From assembly GCF_947488715.1 (NCBI RefSeq), contig NZ_CANLAG010000007.1, positions 166,384 through 230,383 of the forward strand: DNA of 64,000 nt. The letters run 5' to 3'. The notes beneath the pieces were generated by a model. It had not been told where the DNA came from. It did no database searches and saw nothing but the letters and a program-made list of their open reading frames with translations. The translations under genes were made by a program, and so were the position numbers. Positions 9,203 to 17,438 of this stretch are shown piece by piece (the stretch's first letter is position 1; the number at the start of each line of letters is the position of its first letter). This DNA is from an uncultured Tateyamaria sp. Lineage in GTDB: Bacteria > Pseudomonadota > Alphaproteobacteria > Rhodobacterales > Rhodobacteraceae.

Positions 9203-9311
9203 ACATCTGCACGATCTTGCGATTTCCGGGGACACACAAAGTTTTCTGTTCTCAACGGCCAATCGCCATGCTTAACTCCCTCTAAACAAGAATGCCAAAA
9301 GGGAGGATGCC

Positions 9312-9797
9312 ATGGCACAGGTCACCATGACCGTGAACGGAAAAGCTGCGTCTGGTGAAGTCGAGGGGCGCACGCTGTTGTCGTCTTTCCTTCGGGATGA
9401 GCTGAAACTGACCGGCACACATGTGGGTTGCGACACGTCACAATGCGGGGCCTGCGTGGTCCACGTGGACGGTGTCGCGGTCAAAAGCTGCACAATGCTC
9501 GCGGCCGAGGCCGATGGCGCGGATGTTGCCACGATCGAAGGCCAAGCCAACGCAGACGGCTCGCTCAATGTGATCCAACAGGCGTTCCAGGACCACCACG
9601 GCCTGCAATGCGGCTTTTGCACGCCGGGCATGGTGATGTCGGCGGCGGCGCTGCTCAAGGACAACCCGAAACCGTCCGAAAGCGACGTGCGGGAATATCT
9701 TGAGGGCAACATCTGCCGCTGCACCGGCTACCATAACATCGTCAAAGCGATCATGGCCGCATCCGGTCAGGACGTCGGCGCCATCGCCGCAGAATAG
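9312..9797 (+). CDS. coxS: Cox-type small subunit, [2Fe-2S] protein
   Basis: 161-residue iron-sulfur subunit of a CO dehydrogenase-like molybdenum hydroxylase. It has a plant-ferredoxin-type [2Fe-2S] domain at the N-terminus ([15 protein letters not shown] with a further C) and a helical [2Fe-2S] domain at the C-terminus ([11 protein letters not shown] and [13 protein letters not shown]), the standard arrangement for passing electrons from Mo to FAD. An AAAGGGAGGA ribosome site precedes the ATG. It is the first structural gene of a coxS-coxL-coxM series. A palindromic repeat fills most of the 100-base spacer before coxL. Confidence 0.93.
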   Translation: MAQVTMTVNGKAASGEVEGRTLLSSFLRDELKLTGTHVGCDTSQCGACVVHVDGVAVKSCTMLAAEADGADVATIEGQANADGSLNVIQQAFQDHHGLQCGFCTPGMVMSAAALLKDNPKPSESDVREYLEGNICRCTGYHNIVKAIMAASGQDVGAIAAE

Positions 9798-9801
9798 TAA
9801 A

Positions 9802-9874
9802 GGTGCGCGCAAACGCACACCCTACGGCGGCAGGGCACAGGTCCACACCGTAGGGTGCGCATTCATTGCGCACC
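9802..9874. repeat. Imperfect inverted repeat between coxS and coxL
   Basis: Left arm 9802-9827 and right arm 9848-9874 are near-complementary over about 26 bases, each carrying the GGTGCG...CACCCTACGG / CCGTAGGGTGCG...GCACC core, with a 20-base loop. The GTAGGGTGCGC core is common in dispersed extragenic palindromes of many bacteria. It could form a strong mRNA hairpin that changes coxS-to-coxL stoichiometry. Confidence 0.75.
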
Positions 9875-9897
9875 GCCACATCAGGGAGGAATGAACT

Positions 9898-12261
9898 ATG
9901 CCAAAAGACGGAGGCATCGGCGCCAGCAGCAAGCGGCGCGAGGACGTACGGTTTCTGACCGGCGTTGGAAACTATACCGACGACATCAACCTGCACGGTC
10001 AGGCGCATGTGTTTTTCCTGCGCTCTGACGTTGCACATGGCACGCTCACCAGTGTCGACACCAGCGCGGCCGAGGGCATGCCCGGCGTGGTCAAGGTCTT
10101 CACCGGCGCGGATTTCGAGGGCGTAGGCTCCATTCCCTGCGGCTGGCAGGTGACCGACAAACACGGCGAACCCATGCAGGAACCGGCACACCCCGTGCTG
10201 GCGCAGGGCAAGGTCCGCCATGTGGGCGAACCCATCGCCGCCGTGGTCGCCGAGACCTTGGCCCAGGCCCGTGACGCCGCCGAGGCGATCAACGTGGACA
10301 TCGCCGAACTGCCCGCCGTTGTGGACATGAAGGACGCGCTCAAGGACGGCGCGACCAAGGTGCATGACGATTTGAACAATAACCTCTGCTACGACTGGGG
10401 CTTTGTTGAGGAAAACAAGGCCGCCACCGACAAGGCATTCGAGGACGCGGCCCATGTGACCACGCTTGAGTTGATCAACAACCGCCTCGTCGCCAACCCG
10501 ATGGAGCCGCGCGTGGCGGTGGGTGACTATGCCCGTGGCACGGATGAGCACACGCTTTATACCACGTCGCAGAACCCGCATGTGATCCGCCTGTTGATGG
10601 GTGCGTTTGTTCTGGGCATCCCGGAACACAAGCTGCGCGTCGTGGCCCCCGATGTGGGCGGTGGGTTCGGCACCAAGATCTTCCACTATCAAGAGGAAGC
10701 GTTCTGTACCTTTGCCGCCAAGGCCTGCAACCGTCCGGTCAAGTGGACGTCGTCCCGGTCCGAGGCGTTCATCTCGGACGCCCATGGCCGCGACCACGTG
10801 ACCAAGATCGAGCTGGCGCTGGATGCGGACAACAACTTTACCGCGCTGCGCACGGAAACCCATGCCAACATGGGTGCCTATCTGTCGACCTTTGCGCCGT
10901 CGGTGCCCACATGGCTGCACGGCACGCTGATGGCCGGGAACTACAAAACCCCGCTGATCTATGTGAACGTCAAGGCCGTGTTCACCAACACGGTGCCGGT
11001 CGATGCCTATCGCGGCGCAGGCCGCCCCGAGGCGACGTTCCAGCTGGAGCGTGTGGTGGACAAGGCCGCGCGCGAATTGGGTGTGGATCCCATCGCGCTG
11101 CGTCGTCAGAACTTCATCACCGAATTCCCCTATGCCACGCCTGTGGCGGTCGAGTACGACACCGGGGATTATCACGCGACCATGGACAAGCTCGAAGAGA
11201 TGGGCGATTTCGCCGGTTTCGCCGCGCGCCGTGCCGAAAGCGAGAAAAACGGCAAGCTGCGCGGGCTGGGCGTGAACTGTTATATTGAGGCCTGCGGCAT
11301 CGCGCCGTCGAACCTCGTGGGGCAGTTGGGCGCGCGTGCTGGTTTGTATGAGAGCGCCACCGTGCGGGTGAATGCCACCGGGGGCCTCGTTGTAATGACC
11401 GGCTCGCATTCCCACGGGCAGGGGCACGAGACGTCCTTTGCCCAGGTGGTGGCCGAAATGATCGGCATTGATGAGAGCATGATCGAGATCGTGCACGGCG
11501 ATACGTCCAAAGTACCCATGGGCATGGGCACCTATGGCTCGCGGTCGATTGCGGTCGGCGGCTCGGCCATGGTCCGTGCGACGGAAAAGATCATCAACAA
11601 GGCCAAGAAGATCGCGTCCCATTTGCTCGAAGCATCCGAGACGGATATCGAGCTGAAGGACGGCGCGTTCTCGGTTGCGGGCACGGACAAGTCCGTGGCC
11701 TGGGGGGATGTGACCCTCGCCGCTTACGTGCCGCACAACTATCCGCTCGAGGATATCGAGCCGGGGCTGGAAGAGACGGCCTTCTATGATCCGTCGAATT
11801 TCACATACCCGTCAGGGGCTTACGCCTGTGAAGTTGAAGTGGACCCCGACACCGGCAAGGTCAGTATCGAACGCTTTGCGGCCGCAGATGACTTTGGCAA
11901 CATCATCAATCCGATGATTGTGACGGGTCAGGTCCATGGCGGTCTGGCGCAGGGGATCGGGCAGGCGCTGCTTGAGAACTGTGCCTATGACGAGAACGGC
12001 CAGTTGCTGAGCGCGTCCTACATGGACTATGCGATGCCGCGTGCTGATGACCTGCCGATGTTCTCGGTGGATCATTCCTGCCAGACGCCGTGCACCCACA
12101 ACCCGCTCGGGGTCAAGGGCTGCGGCGAGGCCGGTGCCATCGGATCGCCGCCTGCGGTGGTGAATGCGGTGGTCGATGCGCTGCAATCGGCGGGCAAGGA
12201 TGTGACCCATGTGGACATGCCCCTGTCGCCGGATCGTGTCTGGGCGGCGATGAACGGCTGA
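9898..12261 (+). CDS. coxL: Form II CoxL-like molybdopterin-binding large subunit
   Basis: 787-residue catalytic subunit of the xanthine oxidase family, with the N-terminal aldehyde oxidase a/b hammerhead fold followed by the Mo-cofactor domains. The active-site loop is AYRGAGR (residues 370-376). Form I, proven CO dehydrogenases carry AYxCSFR there, the cysteine holding copper; this protein lacks that cysteine and so belongs to form II. Form II enzymes are often annotated as CO dehydrogenases but their physiological substrate is unsettled. [21 protein letters not shown] near the C-terminus contains the catalytic glutamate. An AGGGAGGA ribosome site precedes the ATG. CO, an aldehyde or an N-heterocycle are all possible substrates. 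Confidence 0.93.
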   Translation: MPKDGGIGASSKRREDVRFLTGVGNYTDDINLHGQAHVFFLRSDVAHGTLTSVDTSAAEGMPGVVKVFTGADFEGVGSIPCGWQVTDKHGEPMQEPAHPVLAQGKVRHVGEPIAAVVAETLAQARDAAEAINVDIAELPAVVDMKDALKDGATKVHDDLNNNLCYDWGFVEENKAATDKAFEDAAHVTTLELINNRLVANPMEPRVAVGDYARGTDEHTLYTTSQNPHVIRLLMGAFVLGIPEHKLRVVAPDVGGGFGTKIFHYQEEAFCTFAAKACNRPVKWTSSRSEAFISDAHGRDHVTKIELALDADNNFTALRTETHANMGAYLSTFAPSVPTWLHGTLMAGNYKTPLIYVNVKAVFTNTVPVDAYRGAGRPEATFQLERVVDKAARELGVDPIALRRQNFITEFPYATPVAVEYDTGDYHATMDKLEEMGDFAGFAARRAESEKNGKLRGLGVNCYIEACGIAPSNLVGQLGARAGLYESATVRVNATGGLVVMTGSHSHGQGHETSFAQVVAEMIGIDESMIEIVHGDTSKVPMGMGTYGSRSIAVGGSAMVRATEKIINKAKKIASHLLEASETDIELKDGAFSVAGTDKSVAWGDVTLAAYVPHNYPLEDIEPGLEETAFYDPSNFTYPSGAYACEVEVDPDTGKVSIERFAAADDFGNIINPMIVTGQVHGGLAQGIGQALLENCAYDENGQLLSASYMDYAMPRADDLPMFSVDHSCQTPCTHNPLGVKGCGEAGAIGSPPAVVNAVVDALQSAGKDVTHVDMPLSPDRVWAAMNG

Positions 12262-12276
12262 ATGGAAAGGGCAGGA

Positions 12277-12330
12277 CCGGGGGCCAGCCCCCGGACCCCC
12301 GGAGTTTATTTGGCAAGATGACAAGGATCA
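12277..12330. repeat. Extragenic palindromic repeat between coxL and coxM
   Basis: A perfect 8-pair palindrome, CCGGGGGC-CA-GCCCCCGG (12277-12294), is followed by CCCCCGGAGTTTATTTGG and an AAGGATCA-like tail. A similar unit (palindrome, then CCCCCCGAGGTATTTGCCG, then AGGAAGATCA) occurs at 30632-30735. I recognise this as a Rhodobacterales-type intergenic repeat family; its function is unknown. Confidence 0.6.
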
Positions 12331-12355
12331 TGTTGCCGAGAAGAAGGACCTGAAG

Positions 12356-13144
12356 ATGTATAACTTCGAATTTGCAAAACCCAGTTCAGTTGCGGATGCA
12401 GTTGCGGCTCTGGGAGACGAGGACGCACAAGCGCTGGGAGGCGGGCAGACCCTGATCCCCACGCTCAAGCAGCGGTTGGCGAGCCCGACAAAGCTGGTGA
12501 GCCTCAAGGGCATTTCCGAGATGCAGGGTGTTTGCACGGGCGACGACGGTGCGCTGTGTATCGGTGGGGCCACGAGCCATGCCACCGTGGCAGCAGAGGC
12601 GGGGGCCTACCCGGCGCTGGCATCCACAGCGGCCCATATCGGGGATCCGGCGGTGCGCAACCGCGGGACCATCGGCGGCAGCCTGGCCAACAACGACCCC
12701 TCCGCCTGTTACCCGGCAGCAGCACTTGGATCAGGGGCCACCATCGTCACAAACAGCCGCGAGATTGCGGCCGACGACTATTTCCAGGGCATGTTCACCA
12801 CCGCGTTGGATGAGGGCGAGATCATCACCGAGGTCCGGTTCCCCGTGCCAGAGGCCGCGAACTACCAGAAGTTCGTGCAACCTGCCTCGCGCTTTGCGCT
12901 GGTGGGCGTCTTTGTCGCGAAATATGCTGACGGCGTGCGCGTGGCCATCACCGGGGCCAGCAATGACGGCGTGTTCCGCTGGGCCGAGGCCGAGGCCGCG
13001 CTGTCCGCCAACTTCTCTGCGAATGCCATCGACGGATTGTCTCTGAGCGGCGATGACATGATCAACGATCTGCATGGCACCGGTGCCTACCGCGCGCATC
13101 TGTGTGCGGTAATGACCAAACGGGCGGTTGCTGCTGCCAGCTAA
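12356..13144 (+). CDS. coxM: Cox-type FAD-binding medium subunit
   Basis: 262-residue FAD-binding subunit of the molybdenum hydroxylase. The FAD-binding signatures are present: LGGGQTLIPTLKQRL near residue 30 and the double-glycine TIGGSLANNDPS around 104-115, with a CO_deh_flav_C domain after about residue 160. It passes electrons from the CoxS clusters to an acceptor. The gene follows coxL after a 94-base spacer holding a palindromic repeat and ends at an intrinsic terminator that closes the xdhC-to-coxM run. Gene order S-L-M is typical of form II clusters (form I is usually M-S-L). Confidence 0.92.
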   Translation: MYNFEFAKPSSVADAVAALGDEDAQALGGGQTLIPTLKQRLASPTKLVSLKGISEMQGVCTGDDGALCIGGATSHATVAAEAGAYPALASTAAHIGDPAVRNRGTIGGSLANNDPSACYPAAALGSGATIVTNSREIAADDYFQGMFTTALDEGEIITEVRFPVPEAANYQKFVQPASRFALVGVFVAKYADGVRVAITGASNDGVFRWAEAEAALSANFSANAIDGLSLSGDDMINDLHGTGAYRAHLCAVMTKRAVAAAS

Positions 13145-13164
13145 CATCCCGAACAACGACGACG

Positions 13165-13191
13165 AAGGCCCGGATAATCTCTGGGCCTTTT
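13165..13191 (+). terminator. Terminator after coxM
   Basis: Arms AAGGCCC (13165-13171) and GGGCCTT (13183-13189) with an 11-base loop, ending in TTTT. It ends the cox operon 20 bases past the coxM stop and lies just before the RidA gene. Confidence 0.72.
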
Positions 13192-13210
13192 GCATGAAAC
13201 GGAGACGCAC

Positions 13211-13573
13211 TTGCCATCCCCGATCCAACGCTGGCCTGCCCCGGTCGCCGGGCGCAGCTTGACCGTGACCCATGGCGGTCTGGTCTATGCTGTCGCCTAT
13301 GATCCTGACGCGGCACAAGGCATCGCAGCACAGACCACAAATGCGCTGGCGTTCCTTGATGCGCGGCTCGCAGAGGCAGGCAGTGACAAATCCCGCCTGC
13401 TGCAAGTCACGATCTACCTACAGGACATGACAATGAAACCGCAGATGGATGCGGTCTGGACGCCGTGGATCGGCCCCGCTGCACATTGGCCACAGCGGGC
13501 GTGCATGGGGGCCGATATCGGCGACGGTGGCACCACGTTGATCGAGATCGTCGCCATTGCCGCACAAGCCTAG
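13211..13573 (+). CDS. RidA/YjgF-family protein
   Basis: 120-residue Rid-superfamily protein. RidA members hydrolyse reactive enamine/imine intermediates, but many paralogues have other roles. The family pattern is visible: a beta strand at LTVTHGGLVYAVAYD, the helix QTTNALAFLDARLAEAG, DKSRLLQVTIYLQDM, and a C-terminal AHWPQRACMGADIGDGGTTLIEIVAIA in which the usual PAR...E arrangement is altered. I place the start at a TTG (13211) because GGAG lies 6 bases upstream; no ATG fits. It stands just behind the cox terminator and is convergent with the SDR gene (4-base gap). Confidence 0.8.
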   Translation: MPSPIQRWPAPVAGRSLTVTHGGLVYAVAYDPDAAQGIAAQTTNALAFLDARLAEAGSDKSRLLQVTIYLQDMTMKPQMDAVWTPWIGPAAHWPQRACMGADIGDGGTTLIEIVAIAAQA

Positions 13574-13577
13574 GGGC

Positions 13578-14327
13578 TCAGATCGACCCCGCTTCGACCA
13601 TGAAATTGTTGGCCGTGCACATCGCAGCGTCATCCGAGGCCAGCCACAGCACCATCCGCGCAACATAGACGGGGTCAATCAGATCGGGCAGGCACTGGCG
13701 CGCGCGGTGCGCCTCCAGCGCCTCGGGTGTGGCCCACAGCTCCTTTTGCCGGTCCGTCATGATCCAGCCCGGCACGACCGTGTTCACGCGGATGCGGTGA
13801 TCGCCCAGATCGCGCGCCATGGTGCGGGTCAGACCGTGCACCGCCGCCTTGGCCGTGGTGTAGGCCGGGAACCCGCCGCCTGCTTCCCACCAGGAGTTTG
13901 ACCCGAGGTTCACGATTGATCCACCGCCGGCCTCCATCATGCCCGGTGCCACCGCTTGAATGGCAAAGAACATGTGGCGCAGGTTCGTCTGCATCCGCTC
14001 GTCCCAGTATTCCGGCGTCACCTCGCGCCAGTCATGGCGGTCGTCGCGCGCGGCATTGTTGACCAGAACGGTGAAGGGGCCGACCTCTTCGGCCAGCGTT
14101 GCGATGGCGCTGCGCGTCGCCTCGATGTCGCGCAGATCGCACAGGGCGTGGGCCGCACCTGTGGCCGCGCTCACCTCTGCGGAGGCATCCGCGTCCCGGT
14201 CTAGAAATCCGACCCGCGCACCTTGCTCGGCAAAGGCCTCGACCGTGAGACGCCCAATGCCTGAGGCCCCGCCGGTGATCAGAACAGATGCGCCATCAAG
14301 GCTGGGATATTTTGCAAATGCGGGCAT
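13578..14327 (-). CDS. Short-chain dehydrogenase/reductase (SDR)
   Basis: 249-residue classical SDR. It has the cofactor motif TGGASGIG (about residues 18-25), NNAARDD (about 90), the catalytic serine region NLGSNSWW, and the catalytic YTTAK motif (about 156-160). An aspartate after the second strand (GFLDRD) suggests NAD preference. The C-terminus (PDLIDPVYVARMVLWLASDDA) resembles sugar or sugar-acid dehydrogenases. The substrate cannot be told. An AGGAGG ribosome site precedes the ATG. The gene is monocistronic as far as can be seen. Confidence 0.9.
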   Translation of the reverse strand: MPAFAKYPSLDGASVLITGGASGIGRLTVEAFAEQGARVGFLDRDADASAEVSAATGAAHALCDLRDIEATRSAIATLAEEVGPFTVLVNNAARDDRHDWREVTPEYWDERMQTNLRHMFFAIQAVAPGMMEAGGGSIVNLGSNSWWEAGGGFPAYTTAKAAVHGLTRTMARDLGDHRIRVNTVVPGWIMTDRQKELWATPEALEAHRARQCLPDLIDPVYVARMVLWLASDDAAMCTANNFMVEAGSI

Positions 14328-14487
14328 GGGACCTCCTAGGGGCTGTGAGCGGTAACAGGCCCTTACTCTAGCGCGGCAGGGGCGGCGTCAAGGCGGCGCG
14401 GACCATCCGTCCCCGGTCATCACAGACGTGTCATTGTCACAGGCACACAGGCACACAGGCAGTTTTGTCTGCACGTGCTGACTGCGC

Positions 14488-14518
14488 AAAAAGAAGGGGC
14501 GCCGCATATGCAACGCCC
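14488..14518 (-). terminator. Intrinsic terminator downstream of the infC remnant
   Basis: On the minus strand a GGGCGTTGC/GCGGCGCCC hairpin (14497-14518) with ATAT loop is followed by CTTCTTTTT (14488-14496). It lies 25 bases beyond the stop codon of the infC remnant at 14544, the spacing expected for infC's own original terminator. Confidence 0.65.
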
Positions 14519-14543
14519 TGACAAAACTTGCTGCGAAATCGGC

Positions 14544-14594
14544 TTAACCCTTGGCGGGCAGCGGTCCGATGAGCATGACCATCTGACGACCTTC
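14544..14594 (-). pseudogene. Duplicated 3'-end fragment of infC
   Basis: Sixteen codons plus stop encode [16 protein letters not shown], exactly the C-terminus of the intact infC gene that ends at 14683. The two 51-base copies differ at about six positions, all at third codon positions, so the encoded peptide is identical. A stop codon lies immediately upstream in frame, so this is a fragment, not a gene. It keeps a terminator behind it. Confidence 0.85.
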
Positions 14595-14597
14595 TCA

Positions 14598-14652
14598 GCC
14601 CCCGCGCTTGCGGGGGCGTCACCCGGCAATCGTATTTCGTCAGAAATGCGAT
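14598..14652. repeat. Two hairpins in the spacer between infC and its 3' remnant
   Basis: A perfect 8-pair hairpin GCCCCCGC-GCTT-GCGGGGGC (14598-14617) and a 10-pair hairpin with one mismatch, ATCGTATTTC-GTCA-GAAATGCGAT (14629-14652), fill the 88-base spacer. The stretch 14328-14682 otherwise holds only the infC fragment, its terminator, and short CACACAGG repeats at 14442-14459. Confidence 0.7.
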
Positions 14653-14682
14653 GAGAGGGTATCGGGGTCAGATGCGGGCGCG

Positions 14683-15234
14683 TTACCCCTTAGCGGGCAG
14701 GGGGCCGATCAGCATGACCATCTGGCGACCTTCCATCTTGGGAAAGTTCTCGACCTTGCCATGTTCCTTGGTGTCCTCGGCCACCCGCTCCAGCAGCTCG
14801 CGGCCAAGGTTCTGGTGCGCCATCTCGCGACCGCGGAACCGCAAAGTGACCTTCACCTTGTCGCCGTTTTCCAGGAACTTGAACACGTTCCGCATCTTGA
14901 CGTCATAGTCATTGGTATCTGTGTTGGGCCGAAATTTGACCTCTTTGATCTCAATGACCTTCTGCTTCTTGCGGGCTTCGCTCTCGCGCTTTTGCTGCTC
15001 ATATTTGAACTTGCCGAAATCCATGATCTTGCACACGGGCGGATTTGCGTTGGGCGAGATTTCGACCAGGTCCAGACCTGCATCCTCGGCCATGTCCATG
15101 GCGCGGGCCGGGGTGACAACGCCGACGTTTTCGCCGTCTGCGCCGATCAGGCGGATTTCGGAAGAGCGGATCTTGTCGTTGACGCGCGGGCCGGTGTCAC
15201 GTTGAGGCGGCGCGTTGTGTGGTCTGCGAGCGAT
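14683..15234 (-). CDS. infC: Translation initiation factor IF-3
   Basis: 183-residue IF-3, which binds the 30S subunit, prevents premature subunit joining and checks start-codon fidelity. I start it at a non-standard ATC (15234): an AAGGA lies 8 bases upstream, and the reading gives [37 protein letters not shown], the family N-terminus. The first in-frame ATG (15099) would lose the whole N-domain start. IF-3 genes commonly use rare start codons (AUU/AUC/AUA) for autoregulation, since IF-3 discriminates against them. The C-domain segment EKVKFRP-like block ([16 protein letters not shown]) and [11 protein letters not shown] are intact. The 3' end is duplicated downstream. Confidence 0.92.
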   Translation of the reverse strand: MARRPHNAPPQRDTGPRVNDKIRSSEIRLIGADGENVGVVTPARAMDMAEDAGLDLVEISPNANPPVCKIMDFGKFKYEQQKRESEARKKQKVIEIKEVKFRPNTDTNDYDVKMRNVFKFLENGDKVKVTLRFRGREMAHQNLGRELLERVAEDTKEHGKVENFPKMEGRQMVMLIGPLPAKG

Positions 15235-15433
15235 GGTGGTTGTCCTTGATTGTTGCGGAAATTTGAGGCCGGAAGGTAGACCTTGACCGGTGCATCTTCA
15301 ACCCTCGAAATCGGCCATACTGCGCCGAAATCGCGGATTTTCCCCCTTGCACCTTTCTTTGTGGACGCGCATCTGACAGCCGGGAACTCAAGACGCATGT
15401 TGTGCGTTAGTCCAAAATCAAAGGGGACGTATC

Positions 15434-16366
15434 ATGAAGAATCTGATCTGGATAATTGTTGCGGTTGTGATCGTGGGGGGCGGGTATCTGCTTTTCTCCG
15501 GCAAAACACCCCAAGAGGCTGTGACCGAGGCCGCTGAGGCCGTGAATGCGCCCGCCGCTCTGGAAAGCGCAAGCGACGCCGTGGGTGAGGCCGTTGAAGC
15601 AACCGAAGGCGCTGTTGAAGGTGCAGTTGAGGCGGCCACGGATGCGGCTGAGACGGCCGTAGAGGCCGTGACCGAAACTGCCGAAGAGGCCGTGGACGCT
15701 GCGGGTGATGCGGTTGATACGGCGGTTGATGCAGCTACGGACGCAGCACAATCGCTGGCCGAGACCGGTGGTGACGCAGTGGACGCGGCAACTGACGCAG
15801 CATCGGATGCTGTGGACGCAGTGGCCGACACCGCGACCGATGCAGTTGATGCTGTGACAGACACCGCTGATGCGGCTGCTGACACTGCGACAGACGCTGT
15901 TGAAGCGACCACAGACGCCGCTGCGGACGCCGCTGAGGCCGCGACAGAGACAGCCACTGATGCAGCCGAAGCCGTGACCGACACAGCGACGGACGCTGTG
16001 GAGGCCACAACAGACGCTGCTACGGACGCGACCGAAGCGGCAACGGATGCCGCCGAAGGCGCAACAGAGGCCGCAACTGATGCTGCCACTGAGACAGCTA
16101 CGGAAACAGCGACTGAAACAGCCACCGAGGCCGTGGACGAAGCCGCAGACGTGGCTGCCGAAGGCACCGAAGCCGCCAGCACCGGCATCGCCGACCTGCT
16201 GACTGTGGACGGTTTCAACTTTGACAAGGTCGCCGAGATGATCGACGGCTCTGACATCGGTGCGTTGCAGAAAACCACGCTCAAGGCCGGCCTCCAGCAG
16301 GCAAAGGACAACCCTGAACTGCTCAAAGGTCTGCTCGATCAGGTCAAAGAGGCGATGGGTCTCTGA
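15434..16366 (+). CDS. Membrane-anchored, highly acidic Ala/Thr/Asp repeat protein
   Basis: 310-residue protein of unknown function. Residues 4-22 (LIWIIVAVVIVGGGYLLF) are an N-terminal membrane anchor or uncleaved signal. Residues about 30-250 are a degenerate repeat of acidic and alanine-rich units (such as TDAVDAV, TDAAEAAT, ETATETAT) with essentially no lysine or arginine, likely forming long amphipathic or coiled helix. Residues about 255-310 form a distinct C-terminal domain (LLTVDGFNFDKVAEMIDGS, then LQQAKDNPELLKGLLDQVKEAMG). The repeat region also keeps the reverse strand open, which creates a long false antisense ORF. An AAGGGGA ribosome site precedes the ATG. It ends at a strong bidirectional terminator. 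A role in the periplasm or envelope is plausible. Confidence 0.82.
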   Translation: MKNLIWIIVAVVIVGGGYLLFSGKTPQEAVTEAAEAVNAPAALESASDAVGEAVEATEGAVEGAVEAATDAAETAVEAVTETAEEAVDAAGDAVDTAVDAATDAAQSLAETGGDAVDAATDAASDAVDAVADTATDAVDAVTDTADAAADTATDAVEATTDAAADAAEAATETATDAAEAVTDTATDAVEATTDAATDATEAATDAAEGATEAATDAATETATETATETATEAVDEAADVAAEGTEAASTGIADLLTVDGFNFDKVAEMIDGSDIGALQKTTLKAGLQQAKDNPELLKGLLDQVKEAMGL

Positions 16367-16407
16367 TCCGTCACCGGGCGCACAACGCGCCCACCAACAC
16401 GCAAAAG

Positions 16408-16444
16408 AAAACCGCGCCCCGGAGTGACCGGGGCGCGGTTTTTT
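16408..16444. terminator. Bidirectional terminator, repeat protein / fpr
   Basis: A perfect 14-pair stem (AAACCGCGCCCCGG, 16408-16421, and its complement) with a 5-base loop AGTGA, ending in TTTTTT on the plus strand and A-rich on the left flank. It serves the plus-strand repeat protein and probably also the convergent sulfate operon ending with fpr. Confidence 0.9.
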
Positions 16445-16469
16445 CTTCGCTCCACATGTCGCAAACGCG

Positions 16470-17321
16470 TCAGTCGAGGAACGCTTTCTCCACCACGTAA
16501 TGCGCAGGCTTGGAATTGGCGCCTTCTTCGAGGCCGTAGTCCTCGAACATGTCCTTGAGCTCCAGGTTGAACGCCAGATTGCCACAGATCATCGCGCGGT
16601 CCGTGTCAGGGTTCAATGGCGGCACACCCAGATCACTGAAAGCCTCGCCCGACTTCATCAGATCGGTGATGCGGCCCATCTTTGGGCTCTCTTCGCGGGT
16701 GGTGGTGGGGTAGTACTTGATCTTCTTCCAGAACCCGTCGCCGATCAGCTCGTTCAACAGCTCGTCCGACTTCAGATCCTCGATCAGCTTGGCACCGTAT
16801 TCCAGCTCGCCCGCCTCGCGGCAGGTGTGGGTGATGATGACCTCGTCGTAATCCTCATAAGTCTGTGGCTCGCGCAAGAGCGACGCAAAAGGCGCAAACC
16901 CGGTGCCAGTGGCAAAGAACCACAACCGTTTGCCCGGCAACAGCGCATCATGCACCAAGGTGCCAACGGGCTTGGGGCGCAGGATGATCTCTTCGCCCAC
17001 CTTGATGTGCTGCAACCGCGAGGTCAGCGGGCCGTCGGGCACCTTGATCGAATAGAACTCTAACTCTTCGTCCCAGCTGGGCGAGGCGATGGAATAGGCG
17101 CGCAGCAGCGGCTTTTGCTTGCCGGTTTCGGGGTGCGGTTCGCCCATCAGGCCGATCATCACAAATTCGCCCGACCGGAACCGCAACGACGCAGGCCGCG
17201 TCACGCGGAAGGAAAACAGACGGTCGGTCCAGTGCGTGACCTGCGTCACGGTCTGGGCATCGGGCAGGGCGGGTGTCGCCTTCACGGCGCTGGCTTGGTT
17301 CACGGGTGTTTGCTCGGTCAT
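16470..17321 (-). CDS. fpr: Ferredoxin-NADP reductase
   Basis: 283-residue FAD enzyme that exchanges electrons between NADPH and ferredoxin/flavodoxin. It shows the FAD-binding RAYSIASPSW motif, the GTLVHDALLPGKRLW segment, the NADP-binding FATGTGFAPFASLLR block and the family C-terminus VEKAFLD. It is the last gene of the cysG-to-fpr run, so it very likely supplies reduced ferredoxin for the sulfite reductase. It follows the DUF934 gene after about 117 bases, so it may also have its own promoter. Confidence 0.93.
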   Translation of the reverse strand: MTEQTPVNQASAVKATPALPDAQTVTQVTHWTDRLFSFRVTRPASLRFRSGEFVMIGLMGEPHPETGKQKPLLRAYSIASPSWDEELEFYSIKVPDGPLTSRLQHIKVGEEIILRPKPVGTLVHDALLPGKRLWFFATGTGFAPFASLLREPQTYEDYDEVIITHTCREAGELEYGAKLIEDLKSDELLNELIGDGFWKKIKYYPTTTREESPKMGRITDLMKSGEAFSDLGVPPLNPDTDRAMICGNLAFNLELKDMFEDYGLEEGANSKPAHYVVEKAFLD

Positions 17322-17438
17322 GGGTGTGTCAACGCAGGTTTACACCTGCGCCTCTCGATTTGGGAAGGGTTTTGTAACGGGATAAGCGCGCGAATGGTCG
17401 CGCGCCTTGATCTGTATCAGGTGCGCAGGCGCACCACC

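Noticed and set aside
9751..11736. 661-residue antisense ORF over coxL
   Set aside because: Histidine/glycine/arginine-rich composition typical of the reverse strand of a high-GC gene; coxL itself is unmistakable.
15407..16585. 392-residue ORF on the minus strand through the acidic repeat gene
   Set aside because: It is the shadow of the plus-strand repeat: stop-poor repeats keep the other strand open. It has no ribosome site and runs into fpr.
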